A stretch of 64,000 nucleotides of DNA from Nephrocerus scutellatus (GCA_947095585.1 OX352763.1:17781462-17845461); one strand, 5' to 3'; counted from the stretch's first letter, positions 20,785-33,340 are shown. The notes: generated from the letters alone by a model not told the origin. Numbers and translations are program-made.

Positions 20785-21961
20785 TTTTTTTATAATTTGC
20801 GCTCGCGAAAAAAGGTGTTCCCTCCCTTATTATGCTTAGCACAGCGTGGCCGTTAAGGAAAAGAAAAAGAAAGAGCAGGAGTTGTCTATGACCTTGTGTT
20901 TTGAATGCCTGTGGATCATAGTGATGTGGAAAGACAGAGCTTGGCAGAGCAATTCACATACGTGTTGAACAGCTGAAGAACGAATCCCTGAATTTAACTG
21001 TACGACCGAATATGGGCTTAAGGGTTAACTGATGAGCATTTAGAGCGCCACGATTATTGCGGTTGAATTCAAGGAGAGGTGGCATGCAACTGGCTATTTC
21101 TCTTGAGCACCGCTGGTGGAAGAAGCGATAAAAGAGTGACAAGCAGGAGACGTTCCTGTAATGTTCAAGGGAATCTTTTGATTTCGCAATGTTTTCATCA
21201 CCGATAAGTTTTATCGTACGGTTTTGTATACTATCTAGCTGATGCAAGGTAGTTTTAGGCGCACCAGACCAGAAACGACAATTGTACTCCAGTTTACGGC
21301 AAGTAAAAGCCTTGTAGATAGTAGCCAGATCAGAGGGAGTGAAATATTTCTTGCACCGGATTGTAAAACCTAAACATGTCGAAGCATTTTTGGCGACGGT
21401 AAATATGTGGTCATTCCAACGAAGCTTGTCCATAATGCATATACCGAGAATTGCGAGATTTTCAGTTTCCTCGATGCAAGTGCCATTTATGGATAATGGC
21501 ATGTGATTTGGGTTTCGCTTAGACGACAGAAGACAGCATTGGGTTTTGGAAGCATTAAATTCCTCTCGATTGTTTTCTCCCCATTTTATTATGCTGTCTA
21601 GGTCACAATTTAACGTGTTAAACATATGTAGTAGTTTGATTTCCACATGAGAAGTGGAGGGACGTTCCTCAAACTTCTCAAACTTATATGAGAAGCTGAG
21701 AGTGCTGTCGTCAGCGAAAGAGTGAATTGAATTAGAAGTCACAGATAATAAAAATGAGAAAGAGTGTCGGGGACAAAACAGAGCCCTGGGGAACGCCAGC
21801 ATTTATACGATGTAATTCAGAGTTGAAACCGTCCAATACAACTTGAATTGAGCGGTCCAAAAGGTAGCTTCTTATCCAATGAAGAAGTTTTTCATAGGCA
21901 CGCATTTTGGACAAAAGAGCTTGATGCCAAACTCTGTCATATACTTTGAAAATATCGAGTG
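20785..21961 (-). mobile_element. LINE-C type element nested inside LINE-A
   Basis: On the minus strand this is a 5'-truncated RT: LDIFKVYDRVWHQALLSK, LHRINAGVPQGSVLSPTLF, then a frameshift near 21,745, then SNSIHSFADDSTLSFSY, LAILGICIMDKLRWNDHIF, FTPSDLATIYKAF and FRDSFFS. A run of seven A (plus-strand T at 20,785-20,791) ends the 3' UTR where LINE-A takes over. The flanking LINE-A pieces are almost contiguous, missing only about ten bases. It is the same broad family as 15,604-17,195 but an older, frameshifted copy with a 180-base longer 3' UTR. Confidence 0.85.
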
Positions 21962-22735
21962 CAAGGGAATGGATTGACCTGCGTCCTCTGGTACCTGACG
22001 TTGAAGAAAGTGATCCGAGATTTTGACGTAATGGCGAGGGGAACAATCCTCTATAAGTCTATTCAGATATTGGCTTAAAAGACGACATTGACGTGATTGG
22101 AAATCCAAGAGCTGTACAGGAAGCTTTCATCCAGATCGAGCGGGCAGCACGAAATCTGGGGATGCGCATAAATTAGAGCAAAACATGACCACCATGTAGG
22201 TCACCTGTGCGAACAGAAGATCCAATATTGGTCCACCAATTGAAATAGGGGAGCGCAAATTTGAAGTAGTGCAATACTTTAACTATCTCGTGTCAACTGT
22301 AGCAGCCGATAACAGCATGGAACCAGAAATAAGCGCACTGTTGCTTCAAGACAGCAAAGCCTACTTTAGTCTTTCAAGACTCTACAAATCCAGGAATTAA
22401 ACCATAGCATCAAGCCGCTGGTATATAAAACAATGGTCCTACCAGTACTTACATATAGATCCGAGACTTGGGTGCTTAGCAAAAAGCATTCTGACCTCTT
22501 AGCCGCGTTCGAGCGAAAAGTCTTCCCGATAATTTTTGGCTCCATATGTGAGGAGGGACGATTTCGGAGACTCTATAATGATGAGATTTACGAGCGTTAC
22601 CGCGATGTCGACATCGTGATGATAGTTAAGCTCGGTAGGCTCCGGTGGGTAGAACATCTAGCCCGCATGAGCGAAGAGGATCCTGCTCGGAAATTCCTTT
22701 GCGGTAGGATTTATGGAACACGACAGCGATTTTAT
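21962..22735 (+). mobile_element. LINE-A copy, 3' portion (right of nested LINE-C)
   Basis: Plus-strand continuation of 19,945-20,784: LKKVIRDFDVMARGTILYKS, then a damaged active site (TACGCAGACGAT-type site altered to a stop plus DDIDVIG), FIQIERAARNLGM, and from 22,433 an open 101-codon tail with SETWVLSKKHSDLLAAFERK, GRFRRLYNDEIYERYRDVDI and LGRLRWVEHLARMSEEDPA. The extreme 3' end of the family is missing. Confidence 0.8.
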
Positions 22736-22739
22736 TAAA

Positions 22740-23570
22740 TATACTATTAACCTGTACGGTTTGAAACAAAATCAATTAGAGCTTTTACTATAAATTGACA
22801 AGCAAGTGAAGTTGCTCTCATGCAACTTTGGGGCTTAAAGCGTAAGAGGAATATTTTAATTGTAAGACAACGGAAATTAAATTGAATAATAGAAACTAGG
22901 TGCCACTTTATTCGTATAAGGTATTCGTTTATCTCATAATTTTACAAATCAGAGCGTCAATGTAAACCTTGTCAACGACTTTTTCGATATCTACCATAAA
23001 GGTCTCTCATGATTCCGATGACAACTGACATTACTCTTCCATGTCTTTGTTTGTTTGAACGCAAATCGGTTCCGCGGTATGATCCATTTTTCGTCGCACA
23101 CGTTCAAAAGCGACTTGCTTATAACCACTTCTATAACTTTCCCGATATTAGGGGACAGCTTCTTTGCCATGCTTGAGTGGACAGTCTTGTCGGGAATTGA
23201 TGAGTTTTAATGTGAGACCGGTCGGCTTCGGAGACTTCTGGTTAATTTTGAATTTTTATCTGGAAGCCCCTAGGACCTGGGGCCCGATCACTTCCATATT
23301 TTAACAGAAAGTGTTGTCACCGGAAATACACATGTGTGCAAAGTTTCAATAAAATCAGGCTTTGGGAAGTGGGTTAAAAATTTATTTATTGCAAGATAAT
23401 ATAGAGATTATAACAAGCTTCCGGTGGTAAGAACATAACCAGCTCGCATAAGCTTAAATAACCTGTACACAGCACGCCTAGCATTTAGGGATGCTGGGAT
23501 AAACTCAAACGTAAGTCAGTACTGATGCGGAGTATTTTAGGTGCAGGACAGAACTTCATTTTTAAAATAC
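22740..23570. other. Non-coding DNA; possible LINE RT traces; one R110 unit
   Basis: From 22,960 to 23,200 the minus strand has a weak likeness to a LINE palm region (FMVDIEKVVDKVYIDAL after a stop), too damaged to assign. A single R110 unit lies at 23,270-23,375, with GGGGCCCGATCACTTCC and CACCGGAAATACACATGTGT. Nothing else is recognised. Confidence 0.4.
23270..23375 (+). repeat. R110 unit, dispersed copy
   Basis: Matches the array at 8,330-8,850 over GCCCGATCACTTCC, AAGTGTTGTCACCGGAAATA, CACATGTGT and AAAATCAGGCT. It shows the unit exists outside tandem arrays. Confidence 0.75.
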
Positions 23571-23574
23571 TAAT

Positions 23575-23812
23575 GGTGATGGGTGCAGTGGCTCTAGTGT
23601 GCGTTGAACTACTGAGCGGGAGGTTCGAAGTTCGTATCCCAAAAAAAAACTAGAAATCGCGAAATCACTTTCACGGTCTCATCTCTCGCTAATGTCTGAC
23701 AAATGTCTGACAGTATAATAAGTACTGACATGGAAAGCTTCTGAATTCGACGTTCGGGTACGGCTTTTAATTGTGGGTCACTTTCATTGGAGTGCAAAAA
23801 TATATCATGCAC
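23575..23812 (+). repeat. SINE-1 copy
   Basis: Head: GCAGTGGCTCTAGTGTG (A-box region) and GGGAGGTTCGAAGTTCGTATC (B-box region, damaged). Body: CACGGTCTCATCTCTCGC, TGTCTGACA repeated, ACGGCTTTTAATTGTGG, and TCATTGGAGTGCAAAAATAT. The (ATT)n tail is absent, so the 3' end is truncated or decayed. Confidence 0.7.
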
Positions 23813-23819
23813 AACAGGA

Positions 23820-24840
23820 ATAGTCTCTAAAAGCTAAGACCTGGACGACATGCCAACGAATTCTTCCAACGAAATTCCATGAAATTCTCACTCCTGACGT
23901 CTGACGTGTAAAGTCGATTATACCCATTTGTAGTTGCAGTGATCGCAAAATATTTTCACAGCCATGCACGGAGGATCTTCCTGACAACAACAACAACCAC
24001 AACAACAACAAGAACGAGGTGGAGTGGTTCTTTCTAGCTAGTATCACGTACAGACTCTGAGTGTAACATACGCCGTCGTTCAAGGCATAAAAATGTATTC
24101 AAGTCGATTTGTCGGTGGATCGCTCGTAAATTATTACAACTGATCGTGTAGTTCGTTTTACATTTTTGCAGCGTGTGTGCGCGCAAGCGGGCAGGCGCAA
24201 TATGCCGCTGCACATTTACTGCGTTCATGTTGCGTTACACTCTGTGCCGCCTGCCTTTGCCCGAACGACGATTTATTTCGGATAAATTACTTATCCTTTA
24301 CCTGGAAGTTGGAGCGAAAGGAGGCATAGGCACAGGCATTGCACATAGAGGAGCAGAAATGATCTTGTTGGTGGGATCACCGAGGCGGCCCGCATGATCG
24401 CAGTCGCCCAGTGTGATATAAAGTCAAACCGGACAAAAAACTACCAAGCAAGCCAGTAGTTTCGTCGATCCATCCTTTCGTTTATTTTTTGTTCCCCACG
24501 TACTCGCATGTATGCACACGGACTCAAGACATTTTTATTGCCCAACGTCACCTGCGTGAACACGAGACTATAGGTATGAATGTATGACTGGTCGGTTGCG
24601 AACAGCACAAAATGTTAACTTCTTCCTTTTAGATGCAATTAGCAAGAAATTAAAGACACAACGATTTGTAAATTGAAAAATTGAAATGATTGCTGCAATG
24701 AAAGCATATGGATTGTCGCAGAATGTGGTTGTGTGTGTGTTTTTTGTACACTGTGTACATCAGGCAGACGTGTGACACAATGACAACGATGTGTATGTGA
24801 GTGTGAATGGAGAATGGTCTCCTCCTCCTCGTCGCCAAGC
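23820..24840. other. Repeat-poor non-coding DNA
   Basis: CAA triplet runs lie at 23,985-24,013 and a short GT run near 24,730. Open frames of 60-92 codons have no recognisable domain. Confidence 0.4.
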
Positions 24841-24844
24841 AGCT

Positions 24845-25945
24845 TCTACCGAAGTCATTCGAATATACACCAAGCCTTGCCTTAGAGCTAAAGAGATCAA
24901 ATACTTGCAGCGTTTTGGGTTCCAGTTTGGTCCAGATTTTTGCTGTCGCTTAACAAATTGTCCCATTTGACCATCTACTGTTAGATCTCTCGGTAGCATT
25001 CAGCTTTAAAATGAGTGTGCATGTAGCGGTTGGTATGCCTTAGGAACCATTTTCAGTTAAAATGGGCAGTGTAGTTCCATTTTTGGCGAGCTCATCAGTC
25101 TTACATTTTCCCTGAATGTATCTATGCCCCGGCACCCAACACAGGTGAATATTCTCCATATTTTTGAGCGATGATCGGCAATTTAGGGCTACAATCGAGT
25201 TGATGAAGACTGATTCCAGTGATTTTAGCGCAGCTTTGCTATCAGAGAAGATGCGGATATCCTTAGCCATTTCTCTTCAACCACTTCTTGTAACGCAACA
25301 GTTTCTGCCTTGAAAACCAGCAGTGATTAGGAAGACGGAAATTGAATTTTTGAAAAAACATCTCCGCCTACCCTGTCATCAGTTTTTGAACCCTAGGTTT
25401 AAAAATGGATCGGTTCAAATTCCAAGAAAGCACCTTCTTTCCTGAATGATCTGGAGGGGATAGTGACTTGGAAGTTTTGTTGAACTGGAGTTGCAGAATG
25501 TTGTAGTGTAAGTTACCTGATGGAATCCTTAATAAACTTAGTACATAGGAGTGTCCAATTTCATTCTTGTTTCACAGGAAAGTTGTACTGAGGCGAACAG
25601 CTGCGTAAGCATCTTCTTGCCTACTCAAGATATCGAGTGGTGTTGGGTGGAACAAAATGTCTATGCCGCAGAAGTAGTCCGCTCAATCATAGACAAGCCG
25701 CTCATTGGACTTTGATTAGTTTGCCATGATTTACTGCTTTGTCTACTGCAGTCCACCAGATAACCACACCGTACAGAAGTAAAGTTCTAACTCCCGATAT
25801 ATAGCCAATGAGTGATTTGTATTCAATGGCTTTTTTTGCAGGATAAGAGTGCCGCTTTGGCCTTACGAGCTCTTCTTTGAATGTTAGGTTTCCAGCTTAG
25901 CATTTTATCCAGAATAAGACCATAACCCACAACTATCTCCCCATC
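24845..25945 (-). mobile_element. LINE-B fragment: RT C-terminus and RNase H
   Basis: On the minus strand, 25,380-25,900 reads SWKPNIQRRARKAKAALLSC, then LIGYISGVRTLLLYGVVIWW, which is the RT thumb of a LOA/I-like LINE. An RNase H domain follows. Its best piece at 25,040-25,270 has DIRIFSDSKAALKSL with the catalytic DS pair, then LCWVPGHRYIQGKCKTDELA, the conserved WVPGH and Asp blocks. The C-terminal tail at 24,850-25,000 (WSNGTIC, KIWTKLEPK) is frameshifted. RNase H removes template RNA after first-strand synthesis. Stops and shifts show the copy is dead. Confidence 0.75.
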
Positions 25946-27330
25946 TTCTTAGGTTGTTAAGAGAATTTTATAGGAATGTGGGTAGTACAAATAATACCTG
26001 CTGACATTCAAGTAATTATTAAAACCAACACCAACACTTAAAAAAAGACTCAACTGTTCACTGTCAAACTTGCACCTAAACTTAGTATTCCATATAACAC
26101 CGTTTTCAGGAGCTGCCGGGAGGTAAATGAAAAACAAAATTTCCAGCCATAGCCGGGTCCAGACTTGGCATAGACTCTAAGACAAGCATCAACTTGTAGT
26201 TCTAGGCCGCCTAGAATAGAAACTATTCTAGGCCTTCTTGATGGCCTTTATGCAAAGAATGCAAACGAAGAGAATTTGGATCTGGATTTATATTTTGTTT
26301 CCACTTGTAAGCTGTTCACCGCGAAAACCACGAAACAACTAGCACTTTAACAGTTAAGCAGTAAAAGCTTAGCTTAGCTTAGCCTAGGCTTAGATTTCGG
26401 GTTTAAAATAGAAAGAGCTCTTAGTAAATTGTTGTTTCAGCTAAACAAAGTTTATTACTTCTACAGCCACACCCGGCTTAGATGCTTTACTTGTCTTGCC
26501 CTTACTTATTTTTAAGGTCTATGCAATTCAAAGCATAATAAAAACATTGCCAAGCATAATGTTTTTATGTGCACTTTCTTTTTTCGCCGACTTTATTCTT
26601 CTATTGTGAACACGAAAAAGACATCCTTGTTGTTTGGATCTTTTTTTACTAAATTCGTTTTTTTGTGCTTTACTTTTGTGCTTGACTTTATGGACAAAAA
26701 GAAAAGGTAGGACCAATGGAAGTTACTTTTCTCAAAGACTTGAGGTCTTACGTACAAGTACCAATTCGAGTTGAATCTATGCAGAAAGTGAACAGATGTT
26801 CGGTTTAATATTACTCCCCTTTTTCCTTTTATTTTCGAATTTCTGGTTGTTTCGGTTTTGTTGCTTGAACTGGTAGTCAAAAGTTGATGCACGGCGGACG
26901 ATCAAAAGGAATCGAATATAAAGCTCAACTTGAATTGAGGTAGTAGGTGCTACTGGTTGTACATAGACGATGTTGTTGGTCGTGACATTTCGTTGTTGGT
27001 CCCAGGTCAAAGAAGTTGATGAGAAATTATAAATTTCGTCCTAAACTTTAAGTGTCATAAGCAGGGGTCAGCACATCACACCAAGTCGGATAATGTGTTG
27101 CCAGATTAGCAGATTTACTTACTTTTTCCAATAAAAAAAGGCAAAAATAACAGTTATACCTTCCGTAGTCATCTACCGGAAATCGATCATATTAAGACAG
27201 GTGGGGGGACAGTTACCGAGGATTAAACCAAGGCAACTCGTCACACGAAATAGTAAAATCGCTAAACAAGATCAGTAACCAGGAATATTTTGATACAATA
27301 TCGGTCATTGCATCACCTGAGTATGGACCG
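25945..27330. other. Non-coding DNA, unrecognised
   Basis: An (AGCTT)n-like run lies near 26,366-26,382. Overlapping minus-strand frames at 26,528-27,010 are AT-rich translations with Lys/Asn runs and no domain. No transposon type could be assigned. Confidence 0.35.
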
Positions 27331-27399
27331 AAAAAAATTTAATCAACCAAACCAACAGCAATTACACAATTGAACCTGTCAAAGAAAGAAACGGATCTC

Positions 27400-28470
27400 A
27401 GCGCCTCCGTATGAAAGATAATGACAGAGCTTGATCGACGTAGTATCGACCGCGCTGGCAACGTTAATGAACTACGCAAACGCTTGTCAAGCGAATTAAA
27501 AAAGAATAAATCTTGTGAAGACCTCCGAATGATAGGATCACAAATAACAACCAAGAAGAACTAGCTAGTGCCTTCCAGTATACCGACGATACCGACTATT
27601 ACATACGAGAGTACATACCGACCGTATTGCCGCCTCTTACTGTTCGTCCCGAAGTGATGAATATAGTTCGTAAATGGAACGTAAGATATGCTGCAATACC
27701 AACCATATCGAGTTCTTAGAGTGCGTGGAAGAATTAGCCGAATTCTACCAATTACATCTTAGGGTTGAGTGAAATAAGATGGTATGATGCCGGAGAATAC
27801 CATTCTTCAACAAATAATACTGTGATGCTCTACTCCAGTGAACCTGCTGGGAGTGGACGGAGGTCTGGAGTTGGACTGATGCTACCTCCGGCAGCATGAA
27901 ACAGCCTTATGACGGCTATATTCTAGAGTAGAGTACGAAAAATTACCATCATACAGTGTGTTATGCTCCGATCGAAGACGCGGACGCGAAGACTGAGGAC
28001 GAAAAGGACAATTTTTATAGTCATTTGGGCTCCGCGTTTAACCAAACGCCTTATGGCGACATCGTAATGGTGATGAGGGGACTTTAACTCCGAAGTAGGA
28101 GGCTTAAGCTTAAGCAAGTGATGGGAGTTCACGGTCTTGGTGACCAGAACGATAACGGAGAGCATTATGTGGACTTCTGTAATACCAATCGCCTAGTCAC
28201 TGGAGGTACCCTGTTTAAGCATAACACCTGCCACAAAATCAGTTTGGTCTCAGTGAACATCGAACCAGATTGATAACATTGCGATCAGCCGCCGCTTCAG
28301 AAATTGCCTTTTAGAAGTCCGTAACAGACGTGGAGCCGATATCGGACAAGAGCAAAAACACCATCTTATGTTAGCTTTTATACGCCTTCGCACTGCATCC
28401 GCCCTTTCAATTTTCGTCAACCCTTCTACACAGTTGACCCAACACTCAGCTGACATTGAAGTTATGTAAC
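27400..28470 (+). pseudogene. LINE endonuclease (APE-type) remnant, distinct from LINE-A
   Basis: Plus-strand pieces in successive frames follow an AP-endonuclease-like order: EIRWYDAGEY (around 27,780), MLYSSEPAGSGRRSGVGLML, ITIIQCYAPIEDADAKTEDE, KDNFYSHLGSAFN, VMGVHGLGDQNDNGEHYVDF, TNRLVTGGTLFKHNTCHK, NQIDNIAISRRFRNCLLEVR and NRRGADIGQEQKHHLM. These are the nuclease blocks of RTE-type (craniofacial-development-protein-2-like) LINEs, which nick target DNA. Block order is right but frameshifts occur about every 150 bases, and GD and DH catalytic sites are altered. Sequence differs enough from LINE-A endonuclease to be another family. The RT half is not attached. Confidence 0.7.
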
Positions 28471-28839
28471 CAGCCGAAAAGACTGATAGTATACTTGTAT
28501 CTGCAATCTCTCTTTCAGTTATGCTGATTCTAGTTGTTTTAGCTTCTTGGCTATCTCACGGTCCTTTATGAGCATAATTCTTTCCTTTTCAAGAACATCT
28601 TTCTCCATCTTGATCAAAGCCCACTCTCTCGCCTAAACTCTTCTTCTGAGATAGTAGTTGCATTTCGACTGTCGTCGACACTTGTGCCAAAAGCCCCAGT
28701 TACTACGATCCTTCTCATGCTGGAGTAACCTGCTTGTAAAAATTCTTTTAGTTCCGATGATTAATAATCCTACATTTCTTAACTCGACTTCGAGCTGCTA
28801 GATACTCATGTTCTCCATATTTATCGATGTTATTTTTTG

Positions 28840-30140
28840 GATCCTACTTCTGAACTAGGGCTCTTCTTTGTATTTTTCTTACTCTAATATGCGATACCTC
28901 GTGACCTAACGTCTCTGTGTAATTCATGTTCTACCAATTGAATTTAATGTGCGAGCACTTGTCTATTAATTCTGGGCGTGCTGGTCTACGCCATCCTACC
29001 AGCGTAGGCTTGGTTTGCCTCGCTTTCATGTACCACTAAAGATTTTCTAAGCCGGATTTTTTTTTTGTGAGCTAGAGTAAGTATCTTGCACACTGGAACC
29101 TACCGAGCTAAATTTTATTCAGCCTACCGAGCTTAGTTCTCTGTCAAAATCCGTGGTAACGCTCCGGAATCTTCTTTCTCACAAACAAAACCAGAAATCC
29201 TCCATAAGACTTGTTTCTTGCCTCTCGAACGCTGTAAAGAAGTCAGCTAAGCACCCAAGTCTCGGATCTAAATGTGAGTACAGGGATATCCATTGTCTTA
29301 TGCAGCAGCATTTTGGATGTCATGTTATGGTTCCTGGACTGAAAGAGTCTTGACATACAGTAGGCTTTTTGGACTTTCAGCAACCGTGAGCGTATTATCG
29401 CGTCCTTGCTGCTATAGTAAGCAACAATTTAAGAATTGCCACGTTGCATTTTTTTGCTCTCATTTATGTACAGCCATTGTTTCGTGCCGTGTGCTCGATT
29501 TATACAGCTCTTTGTTTTCCACAAATTAACCCAATAACGATGGCTTGAGCAGAAGTAAGGATAGACTTATTGATGATTGCTCCTCTCGACCTTACATCAG
29601 AGTCCCGGATCACTTTCTCCAATGCCAGGTTAAAGAGGTTCAGTCCATCCCCGTTAGAGATTTCGAAAGAGTTTGGCACTGGTTTGGACATATTTACCCG
29701 GTTTTTAATATCTATCTATTATATAGGTGTATCAGTTTATTTGGGATACTGAATTATCTCATAGCTCTTTCCATTTTTACTCTAACTATGCTATCAAAAG
29801 CCCCTTTAAAGTCTATAAAGAGATGGTGTAGATAGTTTTGAAACTCAAGATATTTTTCTATCGCCTGCTTAAGTGTGAAAATCTGATCAGTAGTTGTTGA
29901 TTTCCCTGGGATGAAGACACATTGGTATTATCCAATGATGACTTTAGCGTATGGATCTATCCTGTCTTGTAGGATAATGAAGAAAATCGTATACGCCACA
30001 TTGGTGTTAGCCAATGATGACTTTAGTGAAAATCTTATACGCATATGGATCTATGCGGTCTTGTAAAATAGAGGAGAAATCTTTTACGCCTGGGATGAAG
30101 CCACATCAAGAACTTCACTTTTTTTGATATCTCCTTCGTA
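28840..30140 (-). mobile_element. LINE-A copy, RT middle to 3' end
   Basis: Minus-strand blocks: FNLALEKVIRDSDVRSRGAI (29,500-29,691), a block near 29,290-29,165 with IPVLTFRSETWVLS, TAFERQ and EDFWFC, and 3' coding traces down to about 28,850 (AYAGRMA-like). The 5' side near 29,880-30,140 has a local partial duplication: the phrase CCAATGATGACTTTAG occurs at about 29,931 and 30,011, with ATGGATCTAT repeats beside it. The copy is dead. Confidence 0.75.
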
Positions 30141-31860
30141 TTATCGCTCTGCTTAATTCTTCGAAGAAAACTTTAAGGAACTTTAGGCCATTTATTAGAC
30201 TAACATCTGCTACGAAAACGCTAAACCATAAAACGAAAATTGATAGTGGCTGTTATTAACTTACGGTATACCTTTATTTTTTTAACTTCTGAGTCGTTGT
30301 TCTCAGGTCGACTGATCTGTCTGGTTAAACCGTTCCTGTTACTCAATTTTGTCAAAGAAACACAGACGCACAAATCAAACTGTGCTGTACTGCTTGCATG
30401 TACTCCAATGTATTATACTTTTATGGTTGTGTGCTGTGGATACCACATAAAGCATTTATCCCAACAACTTTTAACTGCTAATGTCACGTGGGAAGCCATC
30501 AGTGCGAATGTAGCAGAACCTTGTGTCCTTTCCATTTACCTTTGCGTATGTGTACGACTCGTTTATGGGTAAATTATCGAATGACGTGCTTAATGACTTG
30601 TAACAAACAAGAAAGCCAGTCGATTATGGTACCTATAGCTAACATACCATGTTCCTATACCTGCGTCTGTGTCGTTACATTCCGTGTTACACACTACCAT
30701 CAGTACGCGTCCTTCAGTAGTTTGTAGTTTCTGAGTCCAAGTCTGTTCTTTTGTTTTTCTCCTCACTTTTGGGGAAGGCAGGACACAATACGATGTGAAA
30801 AAGACCACACTTTGCGGGCCAATGCGACGGCAGGCAAATCGACAAGAAAAGACAACAACAACAACAACGACAAATGCCAAACTCCAAACTCCAAACTGTG
30901 AACATTGATGGAAACCTGATCGCGCCACATGATTTCCAGTTGTTTGGCATTACTGTGTGCAATGGATGGAAGGGTGGTGTGCGGTGTTCGTCTGTTCGTG
31001 CGAGTATTTAACTCGGGGAGCAAAAAATAATTAACTAAGCGGAATTCCTAAATTAATTTTTTTACTCCCTTTCCTTTGTTGTGTGAGCGGCAATGTATCG
31101 CAGCCATGAGTTGAGCGGTTTGAAGGGACGAGTAAGTATGGTACAGTGTTGGAGTTGGAGAGAAGATCATTCTGTTAGTGATCTGTTTTAAGGGAGCTGC
31201 ACATGTAATTACTTGTTGAATTGTTTGATGAAGGTATCCAATTATTAATTTATATAATTATTGTTATTAATTATTAATTCACACACTTTTTAACAGTTAA
31301 CCCTATTGGCGAAAAAATCGCCGCACAATGACAGATGGTGCACGCGGGTGCGTAACTTCCACCATATGTTTCCAGCCTTGGTGTATACCTTTTTTCGTCA
31401 CCCATCCCTTGTTCTTCTCTTGTACACTTAAATATTTAAATTGTTGATCCAAAAATCAATTTAAAAAGGACGCCTTGGTTGATGTACGAGTACGAGATGG
31501 TATGAGAACTTTTTGTGTGTGTGGTCTTTCAAGATCGTGTTGGTAGAAGTGATGTGAACCAATTGATTTATGAAGATCTCGTTATGAGAAGAGCTTTCAG
31601 GTTAGACGTTGGTGGAGGTTATATTTTAATTTTTAGTACTGCTTACTGTTATTAATGTCTGAAGGAACAGCTTAGGAGAATAATTTCGTCCCTAAACTAG
31701 AAAGGTGTGGATGGCGCAAATTTAACCAAAGAGGGGCAATAGAAACTACTTTGTCCATACTGCAAAAACAAACAGGTTTAAGACATGTTTAGACATGGGG
31801 AAGAGCTATCACGAAAAACAACGCTTTAAGAGCAAAAATTACACTTGGGAATTTGTGAAT
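30140..31860. other. Repeat-poor non-coding DNA
   Basis: Contains a CAA triplet run near 30,850-30,868 and short overlapping frames on both strands with no domain. A few CA-rich, fly-like UTR-type segments are present. No promoter pair or signal peptide was recognised. Confidence 0.4.
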
Positions 31861-33340
31861 TAAAAGCAAAGCAAAGCATAGTATGGTGGTGTCCAGGTAT
31901 GGCTGATCGATGCCAATTCTTTTTGCCGCACTGTTGTTCGAGTTTAAAGTTTATTATGGTCGTATAAATCGCCCTTATGGCAGATTGGCTATCAACACAT
32001 ATACCCTTCGGATTTGTGCGTTTCTGAGCCTTAGTGTCCTACAAGCCTCCCTAATTTCTAAGATATCTGCCTGAAAGAAGCTAGCTGAATCGGGTAAATT
32101 GTGTGACCTTGACAGATTTAGATCATCCGAGAAGACACTTCTGCACCTAGTCCGTCCTTCATCTGTCTGTATCTGTCGGTGAATATTGTTGCGTCAAATT
32201 GCCTCGTTACTGCCCCATTCTACCAGTTTTCACTGGTAGGGAACTCGACGCTAAACGATGAGTTGAAGCTAAATTTAGGGATGCAGAAGTCAGTAGAGTA
32301 GATGATGGTGTCATGTCTTCAGGTACTGTCTGCAGTATATTACAGTGCCCGTATAGTCTAGTAACAAACTACCCAGATTCTCTGAGTCGTACTGCACTGC
32401 TCGTCGCAACAAACTTGATAAATATGTCATTATGTAATAGGTGTAAAGGGCCTCGGTCGGACAAAACCGTAGAGCTCCTGTGATGCCTTCTACTGCCTAC
32501 TGTTACCGGCTAAGTTTGTGGCGTTATACTTCTTCTTCATCGCTGGCCACCAGACCATCGTTGCATAGGTAAAAATTGGCCGTAAAACAGCTGTGTACAA
32601 CCAGCCATCTTTGGTTGAAGACCCCATTTCCTGTCGATGATTTTGCTGCTGTCAAAGCGGGCCACGTAATCTTTCCTATCCCAGATTACTCCGGATATTT
32701 GGCGCTGGGGGTAAGGCTGATACTTTTCCCATTGAGTTTTGTAACGATAAAGGCCTGTATTTTGGATTTAGTGGTGAGCAATACCATTTCAGTCTTCCCA
32801 GGGTTGACTCCAAGGACGCAGCTTGTTGCCCAGAAGCTGACTCGACCCAGGACCCTTTCCATGACTTCACTGATCACGGAAAGGTACTGGCCTGATACGA
32901 GTATTAGCACGCCATCTCCGTACGCGACTATCTTCGTCCTATCCTCTCCAAGTTTTAGTAGCATTTTGTTAATTACCATCAGCCACAGTATGGGAGATAT
33001 GACCCCTCCTTGGGGGGTGCTTCTGTTGACTCGTTTGGTAATGTTACAGCTGCCAAGGTTGGCATGTAAGGAAGGAAGGATTCCACTCTTGACTGGGTCA
33101 GAGATTCGTTAATGGCCTCAATGTGAACATTGTTAAAGGCCCCTTCTATATTCAAAAAGGTGGCTAGTGTAAACTGCTTGTAGTTAATCGTGTGCTCAAT
33201 CGTTCGCACTACCTCATGAAGGGCGGTTTCCGTGGACCTTTGAGATATGCATATTGAGATCTCGATGATTGTGGTAGTTTCAATTGATTGACAGAAATCC
33301 ATCAAAGAAGCGTCGCTTGGCTTCTTTGGAGGAAGAATAG
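31860..33340 (-). mobile_element. LINE-B copy: RT and RNase H
   Basis: Minus strand, from the 5' side: STETALHEVVRTIEHTINYK and LNIEGAFNNVHIEAINESL (RT motif A region, 33,110-33,305); PPKEGSYLPYCG where PPQGGVISPILW is expected, with a frame change; IVAYGDGVLILVSGQY, in which YADD has become YGDG; CVLGVNPGKTEMVLLTTKSK; LNGKSISLTPSAKY (32,686-32,979). Thumb traces run to 32,500. RNase H pieces at 31,880-32,200 read SVFSDDLNLSRSHNLPDSAS and QADILEIREACRTLRLRNAQ. Loss of the catalytic Asp pair and frameshifts make it inactive. A long open frame on the opposite strand (32,576-33,112) is its antisense shadow. Confidence 0.8.

Noticed and set aside
22960..23200. LINE RT palm on the minus strand
   Set aside because: Only FMVDIEKVVDKV resembles motif A and no second RT block lies nearby; kept only as a note, not as a gene.
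32576..33112. 178-codon open frame on the plus strand
   Set aside because: It is the antisense of the LINE-B RT on the minus strand (blocks VNPGKTE, NIEGAFNN). It has no domain of its own.
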